DNA of 64,000 bases, taken from Verpa conica (taxonomy: Eukaryota; Ascomycota; Pezizomycetes; Pezizales; Morchellaceae). The translations under genes and the position numbers were made by a program. Below are positions 1 through 12,800 of this stretch, piece after piece (position 1 is the stretch's first letter; each line of letters starts with the position of its first letter). Location of the stretch: contig JAUFSD010000015.1 of NCBI GenBank assembly GCA_033030425.1, positions 1,240,001 through 1,304,000 on the forward strand. Direction: 5' to 3'. The notes beneath the pieces are model-generated. The model was not told the DNA's origin. It ran no database searches and was given only the letters and a program-made list of their open reading frames with translations.

Positions 1-3000
1 TATAAGGTTACCCTTAGACCAATGAAAGTCCACCCTCGCCAAATAGGTAAGTACTTAGAATATCAAGGGTAATGTAGGTAGATTAAGAGAGAAAGAAGAA
101 AAACCTACTTTTCTTACAAGGCCACGGGACCCGCACCAATCGATTAGATGGACCCATCCCAAAACTCTGACCTAGTAGGGACTGAGACTGACCAGGGGAC
201 TGATATTTAATTCAGCCTATAAGGGTAGATTTATCTAACATGCAAGGAGCTGACATCAAGCATAGAGGTAGGTTTATCTAACATGCAAGCAGCTGACGTC
301 AAGTATAGAACCCGTTTATTAGACTACAAGCACCTGGAGACGGGCATTAACGCACCAAATTAAGCCAGCATTCATCGTATAAAAACACTAACTCTATAAA
401 GGTTATTTTTACCATAAAAATAAAGCTAGTACCCAATACGCAAACTAAGCAAAAAAAAAAAGCAAAACGGTAGGGTGACACCACGTGACAGAACTTTTAC
501 GACAATATCTACTAGAAACTCTGCGGTCCTAGATAAACACATACTCCCAAAATAGACTAGTAACATCTACTTTCCTCCAGCACTCTTTATCTAGGTCAAC
601 ACCTCCGATTCCTCACTTCTCACGCCTTCTATACACAGTCCTTAGGTTTAATAAATTTCAGGTAGGCGGACCAAGTCTAGTCTCAAGAAAAAAAAGAGTC
701 TACTATATTTGGTTATTGATTTGTATTCTAAACTGAAGTTCAGTGTAAAGTGAAGATGATAATGATATTAAGTGAGTGGGAAACCTGTTCCCTATTTATA
801 CAACAATTTCTGTTACACAAAATAATATGAGTCATTCTCGCCGGAATGCTCTTCCTTGTTCCGTAAACTTCCACAACAAACTAGATAATTCCATTGTCTT
901 AATACATGACTAATACATGACAAATGTACAATTTAACATAAACCTGTAGGATTACTGGGAGGAGTTTGTGGGTGTAATTGTGGATTATATGACGGTATAT
1001 AGTTAGCCGTAGGAGTTGGTTTGGTCAGGCCCAGTCCAACGTTCGGCACTCACCGGACTAGACTCGACTACTTAGTTAGACCTTTCTGGACCATATATGT
1101 TGGACAGTCCAAGCAGTCTATATGTATATATAAAATACATACGCAGGAGTGAAGTAGATCAACTAGCGCAAAAGCCAGTTGTAGAAAGACAAGGAGTAGT
1201 GCAGTACCAAAAAGAGGGGTGGGACCAGTGCTCTCACGAATACGGTATTGGTACAGTTATCTACCTCAAATACCCTGTTATTTCATACTGTAGTTGTAGG
1301 GATTTCAACACATGTGGTATAGCCACTCGTGGAGAGTGGAGGAGAAGGCTACATTGGAGAATAGCTAGATGAGTGACTAGAAGTGGAGTAACCAAAAAGA
1401 ACTTTTTTTGTTTTGTTTTGTTTTTCCGCCCTTACGTTTATTCTCCCAACTCCGCATATATTGTAGGCTGGGGACAAAAATGCCCGGTCACTCACGTAGT
1501 AGTCGAGAGCCCCATCTAGATATGATATCTCCCTCCACAACAGATAAATGTAAGTAGACAGTACATAGACTATTAATATATTCTTTCTCAAGTTGAATTT
1601 TCTACTTCTTATCTATTTTGGTTGTGTATTGGTGCTCATCTCAAACCTATCATTGCCTTGTAGGTGCATGACCGGGTATTTTTGTCCCCCTATAATATTA
1701 TTGTGTTTTGAGATCGTGTGGTCCGAGTACCATAGTCTTTGGGCTCCATGTACTTATGATTAATTCATTCAAGTAGGTCGACTATTATAGATATTAATAG
1801 TTGAAACACACAGATATATCTCATCCTACAAAAGGTTTCAGACTTAATAGAACTATATGAGTTCATTCCAACTTCACCCAGACTGGACCAGACCACATAA
1901 AGAAACAGGCAGTTGGACTGGACCATTAGAAAAACGGTCCGGTCCGGCTCATAACCCCCGGGCCAGGCCAACCTCTGCTTAGCTGCGTGTTGGAACACGA
2001 TGGGCAGGGGGGACCATTAGTGGATTTGGGATAAATATAAGGGAGGCTAAGCAATAATTCAAAGGCGATTTCCGCCAATCATGCTTAATACTTTAGACTT
2101 TTATGGGATAGTATATGCTATTTACGATCGGGTGTAGAGCCCTAACCCTCAAGCAATGAGTATAGAGTCTTTTTTAGACCCAAAATACGAGCAAGTAAGA
2201 ATCTAGCTTGCTCGTGAGTGATCATAGACTCGTCAAGCTAAATTTTTCAGAATAGAAACGACTGGCTTTGGGGGGTACATGTAGAGATGTTTGAAATAAA
2301 TGATGTCTCTATCAGATCGCTCTAGCGAGTTCGTATAATTATTGAGGGGAAGGGGTTAAAGTAACGCCTCCGTTTATAGCTGTCACATTAGTACTCAAGC
2401 ACCATCGAAACAGAACATCTTCAACCGTCTAGCTATAGCCAAAATTATGCTCTCGAGTAGGAGCCCGTACACATTTCACCGAATAGACATACCTGTGCCA
2501 GAAAAAAAAATGAATGAATTAATCATAATAGCTGTGCCAGACATTACTTGGCTCTACCGTAATTTAGGAGTATCCATATCTACGTCTATCCTACCGTTAT
2601 TTCAAGAATACTGCGTCCGTTCCTATTCTATAGACTCTTCAAGCGTACGACTATGTTTCCGAAATCTTTACCGTCCAAGCGTAATTAGAAACATCCACAC
2701 CGCTTGAAGAAGCAGAAGCGGGCTAGATTTTAACTGATGGCACCGACGCGTTTCATGTAGGTCCGAATTAAACGTATCTGTTTGACGCAATACTCAGTGG
2801 AGACGTAGGTGATATGTGTAACCAGTCGTTTACGAAAGACTCAAGAAGTGACATTCCCCCATCACCGAAATTCGAAAGAATTTGCGCACTATAGGGACGC
2901 GACGCGACGCGATCTCCACCGAGACAAAACATCGTGAAAAACTTCCGGTCCAAGACATTTCAACCGGTTTGATCAGCCCAAGTGTTCGTCGAGACAAGAT

Positions 3001-3757
3001 TGTGGCCAAGCAGCCAAGGCGGTATCTACATATGCACGATCCTCGCGTATCAACTTGGCGATGTCTGAACTTTTTCTCGTCTCCTGCCTGAACCTCATTA
3101 GCTTCGTGAAGCCAAGATACCAAGCAATAAGAAATAACAAGGGAGGACTCAACGTCAACGTCAACTCTTCCAGAACCTGTGTGTTAATTCAAACAGAGAG
3201 AGGAAGGGAGGGGAGGAGGAGGAGGAGGAGGAACCGGAAAAGAGTTGTTGATGGAATAAAATTCTTGAGCCATTTTTCCACAATGCATAATACAATCATT
3301 CTCTCCCTCCCCCCTCCCTTCCTCCCCAAAACCCCCCCTCTCTTGCTGTCTCTCCCTCCGGGCGCCTGCCGCTGGACTAATTCTACAAAGAAATAATAAT
3401 AAATAGAAATAGCCAGGTATCGATTCAACTCCACCATGATTGCTTTATATTAACGTCGAGAGAGAAAACTCGCAAACAAAATGGTCCTTGACATCCTTCC
3501 TTCCCTCAACCGTTCGTCCGTCCGTCCGTCCATCGCTCCACATCCTCATTACGATTCTTGATCTTTCATTCCGCCGTCTGGTTCGTTCCTGAACAAAAAA
3601 AAACACAATGAAAGAGAGAAGAAAGAAAAGAAAAGAAAAAAAATAAACAAAAGAAAAAACAACAACACCGGTTATTCTTCGTCCCATAAACAAAAAAATC
3701 TTACAGTTCCCTTTCTCGATTTATATCAAACAACACTCGTTATGTTTTTTTTGTTTT
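1..3757. other. Non-coding, AT-rich region
   Basis: No gene can be supported here. The open frames are short and carry no recognisable domain. The stretch holds a 43-bp tandem duplication (223-308), a GACGC triplet repeat around 2896-2912, a GAG-rich purine tract around 3209-3232, and CT/GA-rich low-complexity DNA (about 3300-3740) that probably belongs to the 3' flank of the small membrane-protein gene. Several GGACC/GGTCC-rich words around 1020-1100 and 1880-1980 may be eroded repeat DNA. Confidence 0.6.
223..308. repeat. Two-copy 43-bp tandem duplication
   Basis: Unit 1 (223-265) and unit 2 (266-308) are directly adjacent and share about 38 of 43 positions. Four of the five differences are transitions (G/A or C/T). 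Both copies contain the core TTTATCTAACATGCAAG. No coding role is apparent. Confidence 0.85.
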
Positions 3758-3961
3758 TTATTTACCGGCTTGGAAAGCCTCGTTCTCACGTCTTGTCTTT
3801 CGGGCGGAAAGCTTCCTGTGGATGATGAGAGCTAAAACGACAAGGATGAGAGTGCCGATGATGCAGAAGACGACCATGACACCGCGGTTGTGAGAGGGCC
3901 AGCTGGCTCCGCGCTTCATGAGCGCAGAGTAGTGGGTTCCGGAAAGGTCAAGAGCAGGCAT
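3758..3961 (-). CDS. Small single-pass membrane protein
   Basis: Sixty-seven residues, single exon. The start has A at -3 in its ATG context. A soluble N-terminus of about 27 residues is followed by one strong hydrophobic helix (about residues 28-49, VMVVFCIIGTLILVVLALII) and a short, very basic tail (RKLSARKTRRENE), as expected for a single-span protein with a cytosolic C-terminus. It resembles the very short conserved membrane proteins of unknown role seen in many filamentous ascomycetes, but I cannot name a family. Reasons to believe it: clear topology, good start context and a stop followed by low-complexity 3' DNA. It stands alone with non-coding DNA on both sides. Confidence 0.65.
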   Translation of the reverse strand: MPALDLSGTHYSALMKRGASWPSHNRGVMVVFCIIGTLILVVLALIIHRKLSARKTRRENEAFQAGK

Positions 3962-6719
3962 TGTGAGGATTGGGGTTATTTGAAGGTTGGTTTGAGGTGG
4001 ATTCTATGAGGAAGTAAATTAGGATATGGGAGAATAGATGTGTGGAGAGAGAAGGATTTGGGAGGTTTTTTTTTGATTATTTGGTACGTTCAGACGAATG
4101 TTCCGCGGGAGAGAAGGAAAAAAAAAGGTGGAGAATATGGGAGCGGAAATACACACCTTGATTACTATCGTAATGGTAGGGCAGACAAGACAAGTGACTC
4201 TACTCAATCGAATGCAACAAATAAATGGCACGCGACAGCGACAATTGACGACTCGAGTGATGGATTGTGCGAGCTGGGTAGGGTAGAGTAGAGGAGTAAG
4301 AACAGAAAAGAAGAAGAGGAGAGGGGGAGGATAAAGAAGGGAAACCTCAGGTCATATCAGGTGCCCGTGAGCCCCCCAGTCTCTGAGGCATTTTGACCGG
4401 TACACTCGGGGGGGGGGGGGATGACTGAGAGGGCCCACATTGGTTGGTCGCAAAATGCCTCCGCACTTTCGAGGAAATGGATGTTTGTGTTAGATAATCA
4501 TACGGCGCTCCATTAGGAATTACTATGGCTGATAGGGTGGGCGTCTGCAGAGAGGAAAGCCCTCCTGTTGCCCTTTGTCTTGCCCGCCTGTGCGTCTCGA
4601 TACGTGGTGCATGTGGGGATGCCATATGATGAATGCCGAGACTCCCGTAATGAAAGCACGGCTCTAGATGCGGTGTGGGGGGAGACTGCTAAGCTTTTGC
4701 GGAAGTTCTTGGCGAATGAACGGATTCCAATGACAGCTGCAGCCCAGCACAAGCGGGATAGTACTTGGAAATACCGTCTATCTCTAGATCCTGATCCTCA
4801 ATGCAGGTGTTTGAACATAGGAAACATGAAGGAAAACAACTCTTCCATGATCAATTGTGCAATGTGACTTCCGCGGTTTTTCCGCGGGCGACCGTGTTCT
4901 CAAACCTGTTCGCGTTGTATAGTAATCATAGTTACAACCGGAATTCGGCTTCCTTGTAACCTAACCCTTCCTCTCGCCATCTCTCTCTCTTCCGCAAGCC
5001 GGCAATCACGGAACCCACCCACCCGCCTGCCAGCTTATCGTTTTTTTTTCCTTCTTGCGCGAATACATAACTCATTTCCGGGTGGACCTTGAAAAAAAAT
5101 TAAAGTCATTTTGCGGGAATAACGCCGAGCTCGCTTTCACTTCCGGTATGCGCTTCTGGGGATTTAGGACTGTCTGCTGTAGGAAATACAATAGGTACAT
5201 AGTATTGGATATGTATCGAGCTTATCAACGGCTGTGTACTACGCAATAGGTACTATACAATTATCTTGTAAATGTCCCTTAGTTTTTCCGTGCCAGCGCT
5301 TATCCTTATCCAACACTCGACTGTGCCCTAAAACCTGACATCTCCCCGAACTACTACTGCGCGATATATTTCGCCTCGAAAACCCTCACATAGGGGGGAG
5401 GGGGGGATATGTACCGGGGGAGGTGAGGGAATAATCCCGGTTCGGGCCGCACGGCTGACTGTTAAGAGTTTAGGCTTTCGGTCTTTATGTGACCGGGCTC
5501 CCCGGGCGTGTATCGGGGTTTTTGGGGTCATCGTTCCTCGGCTGCTCATGGAGGGTCACTCGGTTTTTCTTGAGCCTCAGAGGTGGTGGGGTGATTACTG
5601 TACCCAGTGCATATGCTGGGTGTTCTGTGGATTGGTAGGTAGGTGGGTGGGCTTGGTCCGATTCTTAAACGGACTGGTATGATCCGGTTGGTGGGTGGAA
5701 TGAGACCAGTCTATTGGGACCTGTGCTGCTCCAATTGGGAGGGAGGCTTTGGTACCGCGGAATTACATCCTGGGTAGTTTACTGAATATTGGGTAATAGA
5801 TAGTAGGAAGCAATTCCTCTTCTATGTGAATGGTCACATTATTCATCTGTTAATTAGCCTTATCTAAATATTCTAATACGGTCTATTCTATGTAAATATT
5901 TGGACTGGCCGCGACCAAGTGAATCTTTTCTATTATTCGTTATTTACTAGGTAGCACTTAAGGGAATTCTAGCGCTTCAAGTATTAAGTTTAGGGGCTTT
6001 CCCCGCATGGCTTCGGGGCATTAAGAGCTAACGGTATAGGGACAGAGGCTACTATTGTTGTCGATTCTGGTTGGTTGGTTGCTACGGGTAGGGCGTGGTT
6101 TCTCTAGTTATTATGCAGGTTTAGTAAGGGGTTGTTGCTCTACTTCAATATAGAGGATATCTAATCCTTCGTAGATGGGCACCTTTGCAAGGAGGGCCGT
6201 ATTCAACTAACTGGTTTTGTAGTTTTGTAGCATAGAGTTATCGAGTAGTCCAGTACCTCCGAACCGGCTCTCCCACATCAATAGTGGATGGCTTGGCTAC
6301 CTATGTACTACAAAATCACTGTAGCCTTATGCTATAAAGTAGCGCGTACAGGGATAGAGACACTTGAAGTTTATCGTATGGCATAGCAGGCCTCGACAAA
6401 CTGGAGATCTTAACCAAAGCTGATAACAAGCTGACATAAGCATACATTTGTGACCCGAAAGACATTTAGTATTCTTTGCACTATGTCTACTGATACATAT
6501 CTTTGCCAAAGTATGAGTTTCTTTGCCTTAGTTAAAGAGATCAAGTCGTTCTGCTAACTACGCTAATATTACAGGGGAGAATGACCCTCAGAATCATCCT
6601 TATTAGAACTATACTAGTTTCGGCTCAGCCTCAACTCACATCTACTAAAGTGTCAGATCACCGCGTCTCGCTGCCCAAAGCAAGCGAGTGATAATGCATG
6701 ATGTGTATACGTGTAACAT
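3962..6719. other. Intergenic, no supported gene
   Basis: This is the 5' flank of the small membrane-protein gene followed by about 2.4 kb with no supported gene. It includes a run of 13 G (4408-4420), GA-rich DNA (about 4290-4335), and GGT/GGGT-rich DNA near 5630-5700. Open frames of 60-99 codons occur on both strands, but none shows a domain, good start context or splice structure. Confidence 0.55.
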
Positions 6720-6818
6720 GGTTCCATGGCTCAGTTGGTTAGCGCGTGGTGCTAATATTGTACCCTCTGGGATTAAATGTTAACGCCAAGGTCGAGGGTT
6801 CGACCCCCTCTGGAACCA
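6720..6818 (+). tRNA. tRNA-Ile (anticodon AAU) with intron
   Basis: Acceptor arms 6720-6726 (GGTTCCA) and 6811-6817 (TGGAACC) pair perfectly, with discriminator A at 6818. The D-arm (TGGCTCAGTTGGTTAGCGC) follows. The anticodon stem TGGTG (6747-6751) pairs with CGCCA (6784-6788). The loop C-T-A-A-T-A-A contains anticodon AAT at 6754-6756. A 25-nt intron (6758-6782) lies one base 3' of the anticodon, the canonical position for nuclear tRNA introns. The T-arm GAGGG/CCCTC encloses TTCGACC. All identity features are seen directly. Confidence 0.95.
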
Positions 6819-7224
6819 TCTCACGCTGTATATTTTTACTTATGAGTTGGAGGAGGTGTTTTCTAGTCGTGCTGATTTCTAGTTATGATGGGGCGGTTGT
6901 GGTTCAGGTTTGTGGTATAGTACCATTCAATCTTGGCAAAACTTTCTGACATATTATACAACGCGGGTAGGGGTTTGCGCGACTGTTTTTATATGTTAGG
7001 ATTAGACTGGGTACTATGGACTTAGATGGCCAAGTGCTGGTTTCTATATGGCTAAATATGCGGGGTGTACCACATAGAAAGTAGTACTTACAACTGGTCT
7101 CTAAAAATGATAAATACGCATCTCTTTAGGATTTCCTAACTTTCCCTCTTCCTTAACTAATTCATTCTTAAACCCAGAGAAGGAGAAAATCACCATAAAA
7201 AACGCACAGAATAACCCTCCAAAA
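6819..7224. other. Short intergenic stretch
   Basis: AT-rich spacer between the tRNA and the small Cys/His protein gene. I see no gene or clear repeat in it. Confidence 0.6.
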
Positions 7225-7500
7225 ATGTATGAACACACAATAACTATCTATAGCTGCGACCACAGAAACTACAAAATTGCACCGACCGAGGAAGTATGCG
7301 ATAGAACCCTTCATGCCCATGAGAAACGCGTCGTATTTCTCACAATAAGAAAAGACGTCAGATGCCCAAGATGTCAGCTAAACTATGAAGAACAAAAGAG
7401 ACTTTTGGAAGAGAAAGCTAGTCGTGTTTTGATGTGGTTGGAACAGCTTAGAGATGTGGCAATTGTGGATGAACTTAGTGCTCTGGAGTTAGAGGAGTAA
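7225..7500 (+). CDS. Small Cys/His-containing protein of unknown function
   Basis: Ninety-one residues in one exon. The start has favourable context (cAAAAATG after an A-rich leader). Cys and His residues are spaced as in small zinc-binding proteins: Cys11-x-His13, Cys25, His30/His32 and a Cys-Pro-Arg-Cys pair near residues 48-51. The C-terminal third is acidic and helical (EEQKRLLEEKASRVLMWLEQ). I do not recognise the family. The composition and Cys-x-x-Cys pair argue against a random frame, but there is no second line of evidence. It could be a gene remnant or a first exon. Confidence 0.4.
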   Translation: MYEHTITIYSCDHRNYKIAPTEEVCDRTLHAHEKRVVFLTIRKDVRCPRCQLNYEEQKRLLEEKASRVLMWLEQLRDVAIVDELSALELEE

Positions 7501-8313
7501 TCTAGTGGTATACTGTATAATACTGTAAAGGTCATAAGGGAGGAAGGGGGGGAGTTAGGTTTTGAGAGCTAATGCCGGGAGGATAGGTTTGGGGTAATCG
7601 TGTTGGGAGTTAGAGGTAACCCTTGTTTGTAAGGTCTATCCGAGCTGGCCTTTGGGTTCCATTTACTTTTAATTCATTCAAGGTCTATCTGAGGGGGTGG
7701 GTTATAATGATTATGTAATTGGCACATCTATGAGTAATGTAGGGTTAGGTTTTGTTGAGAAAATAAACCCTAAACCTGTATTTTATTCCCCGTAGCTCAG
7801 GTGGCTAGTAGCACTATCTAGTAGTTGGTTACCTTGATTTAAGTTTTTTGTTTACTTTTGTCGGGGGTATTGGGCTTTTGGGATGATTTCTGTAGCACGT
7901 TGTGACTTCTGGTCCTCTAGGTCCGCCTGGGTAATTTCTTTACTCTGTAGCCTGGTTCCACTATTGATAAGCCGTTATTAGGCCTCGTCGTAAGAGGAGT
8001 GATATTAACCTAGTTGGTCTAAAAGGGGACCGCGGTGACCATGGGGAGATAATAGCCATAATAAATACCTGTTTCTACAATATTTGCACGCGGAGGACAA
8101 ATGCGGATATTCTTGTAGTTTCGCGGCTTGTATAATCGCGTTTAGCTAAAGGTTGTATCTTTTCAGGAGATAAGAGTTTTTACAGAAAACTGTGAAAAGA
8201 ATACAAAGGATATCGTATGAATTAATTAGTAAACTTATTCAAATTGCTCTCGCCTTAAGTTACAATAGTTGATGAGAATCTACATAATACAAAGGTTAGA
8301 TAAGTATGAGACT
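7501..8313. other. Intergenic, possible eroded repeat
   Basis: No gene is supported. Around 7651-7690 the words CTTTGGGTTCCATTTACTTTTAATTCATTCAAG recur in altered form at 1738-1782, suggesting a degenerate dispersed repeat. A tRNA D-arm-like string near 7793-7820 lacks the rest of a tRNA. Confidence 0.5.
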
Positions 8314-9324
8314 TCATACCGCCCTACGCCACAGCCACTCTTCAAACCCATCACAATCCATCGCGGGCTTACTCTTGACTCTAGACCGCCAAATCTTATT
8401 ATTTAAAATCCTTGAAATGGGGTGTTTCTCCGGATGTTTGATGTAAGATTTTGTTTCTTTGAGCTCTGTAGAATCTTTCCCTTCTGCCATTTCCATATCT
8501 TTCATTGCCAACACAGCAAAAGCACTAGCACGAGCCAAATCCCCATGCTCAATACATATCTGAAGGGCAGTCCAATAAGTCAGATGGCAATACACCAAGC
8601 CCTCCTCCTTCATCAATTGTAAAGCCCTCTTGCAGTACCCTAGTGCTTTTGCCGGGTTCAACTTATCCAAGTCGTTCTCCCAGACCGCATCGTTCAGCAT
8701 ATCGCACTCCACTCTCCGCATATCACTAGCATAGACCTCCTGTGGGGGCCGTTCACACGCGGTACAGCAGCAGGTGAACAAGAAGTCGTTGAGTAAAATC
8801 TGTCGACGCTCGCTACGGGAGAGTAGGAGAGAATGTAGATAAGAAATCATGATTTGTTCGCCGGGTGTAATGTCTTTGATGGCGTGGATGACTTCTTTGG
8901 ATAAGGCGCTATTCCAAGAGTAGTTTGCATTTGGATCGCAGCTGTGGTTGAAGCGCGAGCATTCGGCAAATACGCCGCCGCGTGTTGCTGGGGTGCCTAG
9001 CTTTATGCCGTTCGTCCTGGTGATGGCTAGTTCTGGTGGGAGACTGTCGCCGTAGGCGTTATAGAGGGAGAAGAAGGTTCGTTGCTGGTCCGCTGACAGT
9101 AAGCCTATCTCATGCCTTATCGCCGCTAGGTTGCTCCCGCCGGCCTGATTCATCTCGACCGTGAAAAGCGGAGACTCTGCAATTAATAGAGTTCCCTTTG
9201 GGATGAATGCTGTGGCGATGGCCCCTAGTCCTGCGCTTGGGATAGTGTCAAGTTTATACACCGGATTGGAGGTAGGTTGGGATGTCATGGTAGAGGAAGT
9301 TTCTGAGTAGTTGGGTATTTTCAA
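8314..9324 (-). CDS. SET-domain protein (SMYD/SET5-like)
   Basis: Single exon, 336 residues. The SET core is visible: entry strand with AGLGAIATAFIPKG (about 31-44), the cofactor motif NHSCDPNA (126-133), GEQI (155-158), SYL (161-163) and a Cys-rich post-SET segment (Cys185-Cys187, Cys190). No MYND zinc finger is seen, so it is the short fungal SET type rather than a full SMYD. The family transfers methyl groups from S-adenosylmethionine to lysines of histones or other proteins. The C-terminal part (about 200-330) is helical, TPR-like. It is convergently overlapped by nothing and lies 540 bp beyond the 3' end of the PKS in the same orientation, so it may mark the cluster edge. A role in cluster regulation would be inference only. 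Confidence 0.88.
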   Translation of the reverse strand: MKIPNYSETSSTMTSQPTSNPVYKLDTIPSAGLGAIATAFIPKGTLLIAESPLFTVEMNQAGGSNLAAIRHEIGLLSADQQRTFFSLYNAYGDSLPPELAITRTNGIKLGTPATRGGVFAECSRFNHSCDPNANYSWNSALSKEVIHAIKDITPGEQIMISYLHSLLLSRSERRQILLNDFLFTCCCTACERPPQEVYASDMRRVECDMLNDAVWENDLDKLNPAKALGYCKRALQLMKEEGLVYCHLTYWTALQICIEHGDLARASAFAVLAMKDMEMAEGKDSTELKETKSYIKHPEKHPISRILNNKIWRSRVKSKPAMDCDGFEEWLWRRAV

Positions 9325-9373
9325 GGGCCAGGAGGACTGGAATGGGTTATAATCCCAAGATACCTGGCAAGAG

Positions 9374-9381
9374 TATTTATA
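9374..9381 (-). promoter_or_regulatory. TATA-like element of the SET gene
   Basis: TATAAATA on the minus strand, about 50 bp upstream of the SET-protein ATG at 9324. Position and sequence are compatible with a TATA box; transcription start not known. Confidence 0.4.
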
Positions 9382-9862
9382 AGGACGATAAAGCAGTATA
9401 ATAGATAAACCTTGGTAGTAGATCAGGCAGCCATTGTAACACCATTTTATCTATAATTTGTATCTGGACTGGATATAGGAAGGACACTATGACTCTGGCT
9501 TGGCAGGGTTGAACTGAATTTATATATGAGCCTTACTCTCAGTATATACAACATGCTGATGGTACGTTTTCGGATGGGGGCTTTTGTGCAAGACTTAATT
9601 ATTTAATTATCTGATGGCGGGGATCTTGATAGGTTGGGACTATGAGCTGGCCAAGAAAGTTATAACCCATTCTAAAACAACGTGACTCAGCACAATATGT
9701 TGAAAAACAAGAATTCTTCAAGGTAAGATACAATATAAAAAGACGACTAAAGAAACCTATACACCAGCCAAGCCCAGCCTGTCTCAAATCCCTTATAAAC
9801 AGTAAAAACAAGACTAAAACGACTACATAAGAAATAAGAAAAGTATAAATTACAGCAAAAAA
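9382..9862. other. Intergenic between SET gene and PKS 3' end
   Basis: AT-rich spacer holding the PKS 3' flank. No gene is supported. Confidence 0.6.
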
Positions 9863-12800
9863 TTAAGTCGCCAACTTTACAACCTCCGCCTCTACAAGCC
9901 TCGCCAGGCTCCCTACTGTAACCCCCTTACTTAATAACTCCAAGAATGGCACATCAACCTTAAAAGTTGCCCAAAACCACGTCCTGTATTCCGCTGCGAT
10001 CATACTATCCATACCATACTCAGACAAGGGCTTCTCTGTGTCCACCTGGTCCAAAGGTATCAATACGAGATTTGAGAACCTCTTCGCTACAACCTCTAAC
10101 ACCGCCTGAAGCAACGAGCCACCGCCACCATTCGCTTCGAGGACTTTGACAAGTTCAGCGGGGAGGTTACCATGCTGATTACTCTGCGTGCTGTTGCCAC
10201 TTTCATTGAGTGTTGCAGCAAGAACACTAGCTCGTGGGTCTGTCAAGATCGGATTGCTCCCTTCGAATCCCTTCTTTCTCATCTCCAACAGCCCGAGCGG
10301 TTCGAGGCCAGTGAGTATATGCGACAACGAACCCTCGTCATACACATGCTTGCTCGCCTCTTCGGATTGTGTTAGTGCTAGATCTACAATCTGTAGGAAC
10401 TCTTCTTCCGGTAACGCTTGGATCCCTTTGCGGAGTAGTAAAGCCTCAATTTCCGGGTTCTCATGAAGATATCCAACTTCCGAGATCATACCGAGTCCTA
10501 CGGAAGTGGCTGGTTTGCCTAGACGACGGCGGTAACGTGCAAATGCGTCTAGAAAGCCGTTGGCGGCACAATAATTGCTTTCAGTAGCGGTCCCAACAGA
10601 GCCGGAGACAGAAGAGGTCATTAGGAAGAAATCCAGAGCCGAATCTTTGCCAAGGAGGGCGTAGTGAAGATTGAAGGAACCGGTAAGTTTGGGAGTAATG
10701 CCGGTATGCCAAGCTTTGTTGGTCATGCTTGTAAAGAGGGCTTCCTGTAGTGAGATTAGTATATATTTTGCTAGAGGTAATATTAATGGAGAAAGGGAAC
10801 TTACACTTAATCCCATAGCTCCTTGGATAACACCTCCAATTGGGCCGAGCCTTTCACTCTCATCTACTGCTCTTTCAACATGACACCTCACCCCCACATC
10901 ACCTCTTACAACCCTCACTACTGCCCCAGCATCTTCAAGTTCATCAACTAGCCTCTTTGCAACATCCCTATCTGCGCCGCTCCGTCCCATGAATACGAAG
11001 CGTTTTGCACCTCGTGTCATCATCCATTTACTTAGACTTCTTCCTAGGCCACCAAGGCACCCAATCATAAGATATGATTTTTCAGACGAAAATACAGCGG
11101 TGTGTTTCATGGGGACGATGGGGATGAGGTTAGTTGAATCTATAAAAGAAACGACAATCTTCCCTATACGAGTTCCAGAGGAGAAGAGACGGAATGCAGA
11201 GGTAGCCTCCGAGACAGGGAAAATCTTCTGTGGAAATGGACGGAATTTTCCTTCGCGAAATAGTGCTATAGTCTCACGCAGAAGACTATTCGATAATTAG
11301 TATTTACAACCCTACAGAATATTAGGGGGAGGGGCGGACTTACTCAGCCCAGATATCACGGTAGTACTTCATTTCGTTGTTATAAAGTTCACTCAAATCG
11401 AAGGCCGTGAATGTCACAGCCTTTGAGAAAACGCTCATGTCCAATTTTCCGGCGTCAATAATATCCCTCTTCCCAACCTCTACGAATCTCCCAAATGGCG
11501 CAGTACAACGCCATGTATCGTGGAGCAAGTCACCCACTAGGGAATTCAAAACAACATCTACACCTCTGCCCCCTGTTGCAGACAGGATTCCCGCGACAAA
11601 TGAGGAGTTACGGGATGAGAAGATGTGACTACGCGGAATACCGAAGCGAGAGACAAGGAAGTCTTTCTTCTCCTCAGTACTGACTGTAGTAAACACCTTT
11701 GCACCAAGCATGAGAGCCACTTCGATGGCTGCAGTTCCGAGTCCTCCGGCACCAGAGTGAATAAGAACAGTTTCACCAGGTGCGAGACGTGCGCGAGTAC
11801 GGAGTGCATAGAGCGCCGTGGAGTAGACTACTCCTAGGGTAGACACAATCTGGAATACTGTTAACTCGTTGATACATATGGAGGATGAAGAAGCAAGGGA
11901 TTTTACGTCAAAATCTTCAGAGTCTTGTAATTTCTGGCAGGCCCATTCAGGGACCTGTTCAACGGTTCTGAAATATGCAGGTGCCATAACAACTACACGG
12001 TCTCCAGCCTTAAAGCCTGTGACTTTGCTACCAACACGGCGAATGACTCCACTGAAATCAAGGGAGCAGGTGCCATTTGGTGTCTCGACTTTTCCGGCAA
12101 GAACGAAGATGTCCTGAAAATGATCGAATTAACACGAGTTCATTATAGGACCATAAAAAATGGGAAAAGCATACTTTAGCGTTTAAACCTACTGCTTTAA
12201 CATCAACTTCCACGAAATCCTCCTTCAGTGGTGCTAGCTCCTCCTGCTGGAAATAGATTGTGTCAAATAATCCTGTCTTCTCGATTTGTAGTCTCGCTGG
12301 CCCTGCCTCTTCCAATGGCTTCATCGTAGCCTGCCTACCAATCTTTCGTCTAAACTTACTATTCAAGTCCTCATCTGCTATGAAACGACTGACATGGACT
12401 ACACCATCCCGCTGTATGAACTCGAAATCATGAAGATTTTCTTGAGTCTGATGGAAGATGGATAAGATGTTTGCAGCTGTCTGTTCAGCGTTCGGCTCGG
12501 TGCTGTCAAGGTCATAGGTATAAAAACGCAATGAAGGCTGCTCAAGCATCATTGCACGGGAGAGACCTGACACCAGGGATAGCTCTGGGGTCTGTCCTTT
12601 GAGTGCCCCACCACCGGTAATCCAAAGGAGGGAGGTTGCGTTATCGGTGATGTGTTTGAGGAGTGTCATTTCTTGGTCGTTCATGTGAGATAGAAAGGGC
12701 TGTGAGAGTTCAATTGTAGATACAACTCTCGACTGCCGAGGGATAGCGAAGGGCGTTAGGGCATGGAGCGGAAGAACCACTATCTTGGAACTTGTGAGGG

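Noticed and set aside
3055..3440. Overlapping 82-113-codon frames on both strands
   Set aside because: Generated by GA/CT low-complexity DNA.
7790..7870. tRNA-like 5' half (GTAGCTCAGGTGGCTAGTAGC) with short CCCCG/CGGGG ends
   Set aside because: No anticodon stem and no T-arm TTCGA; at most a tRNA relic.
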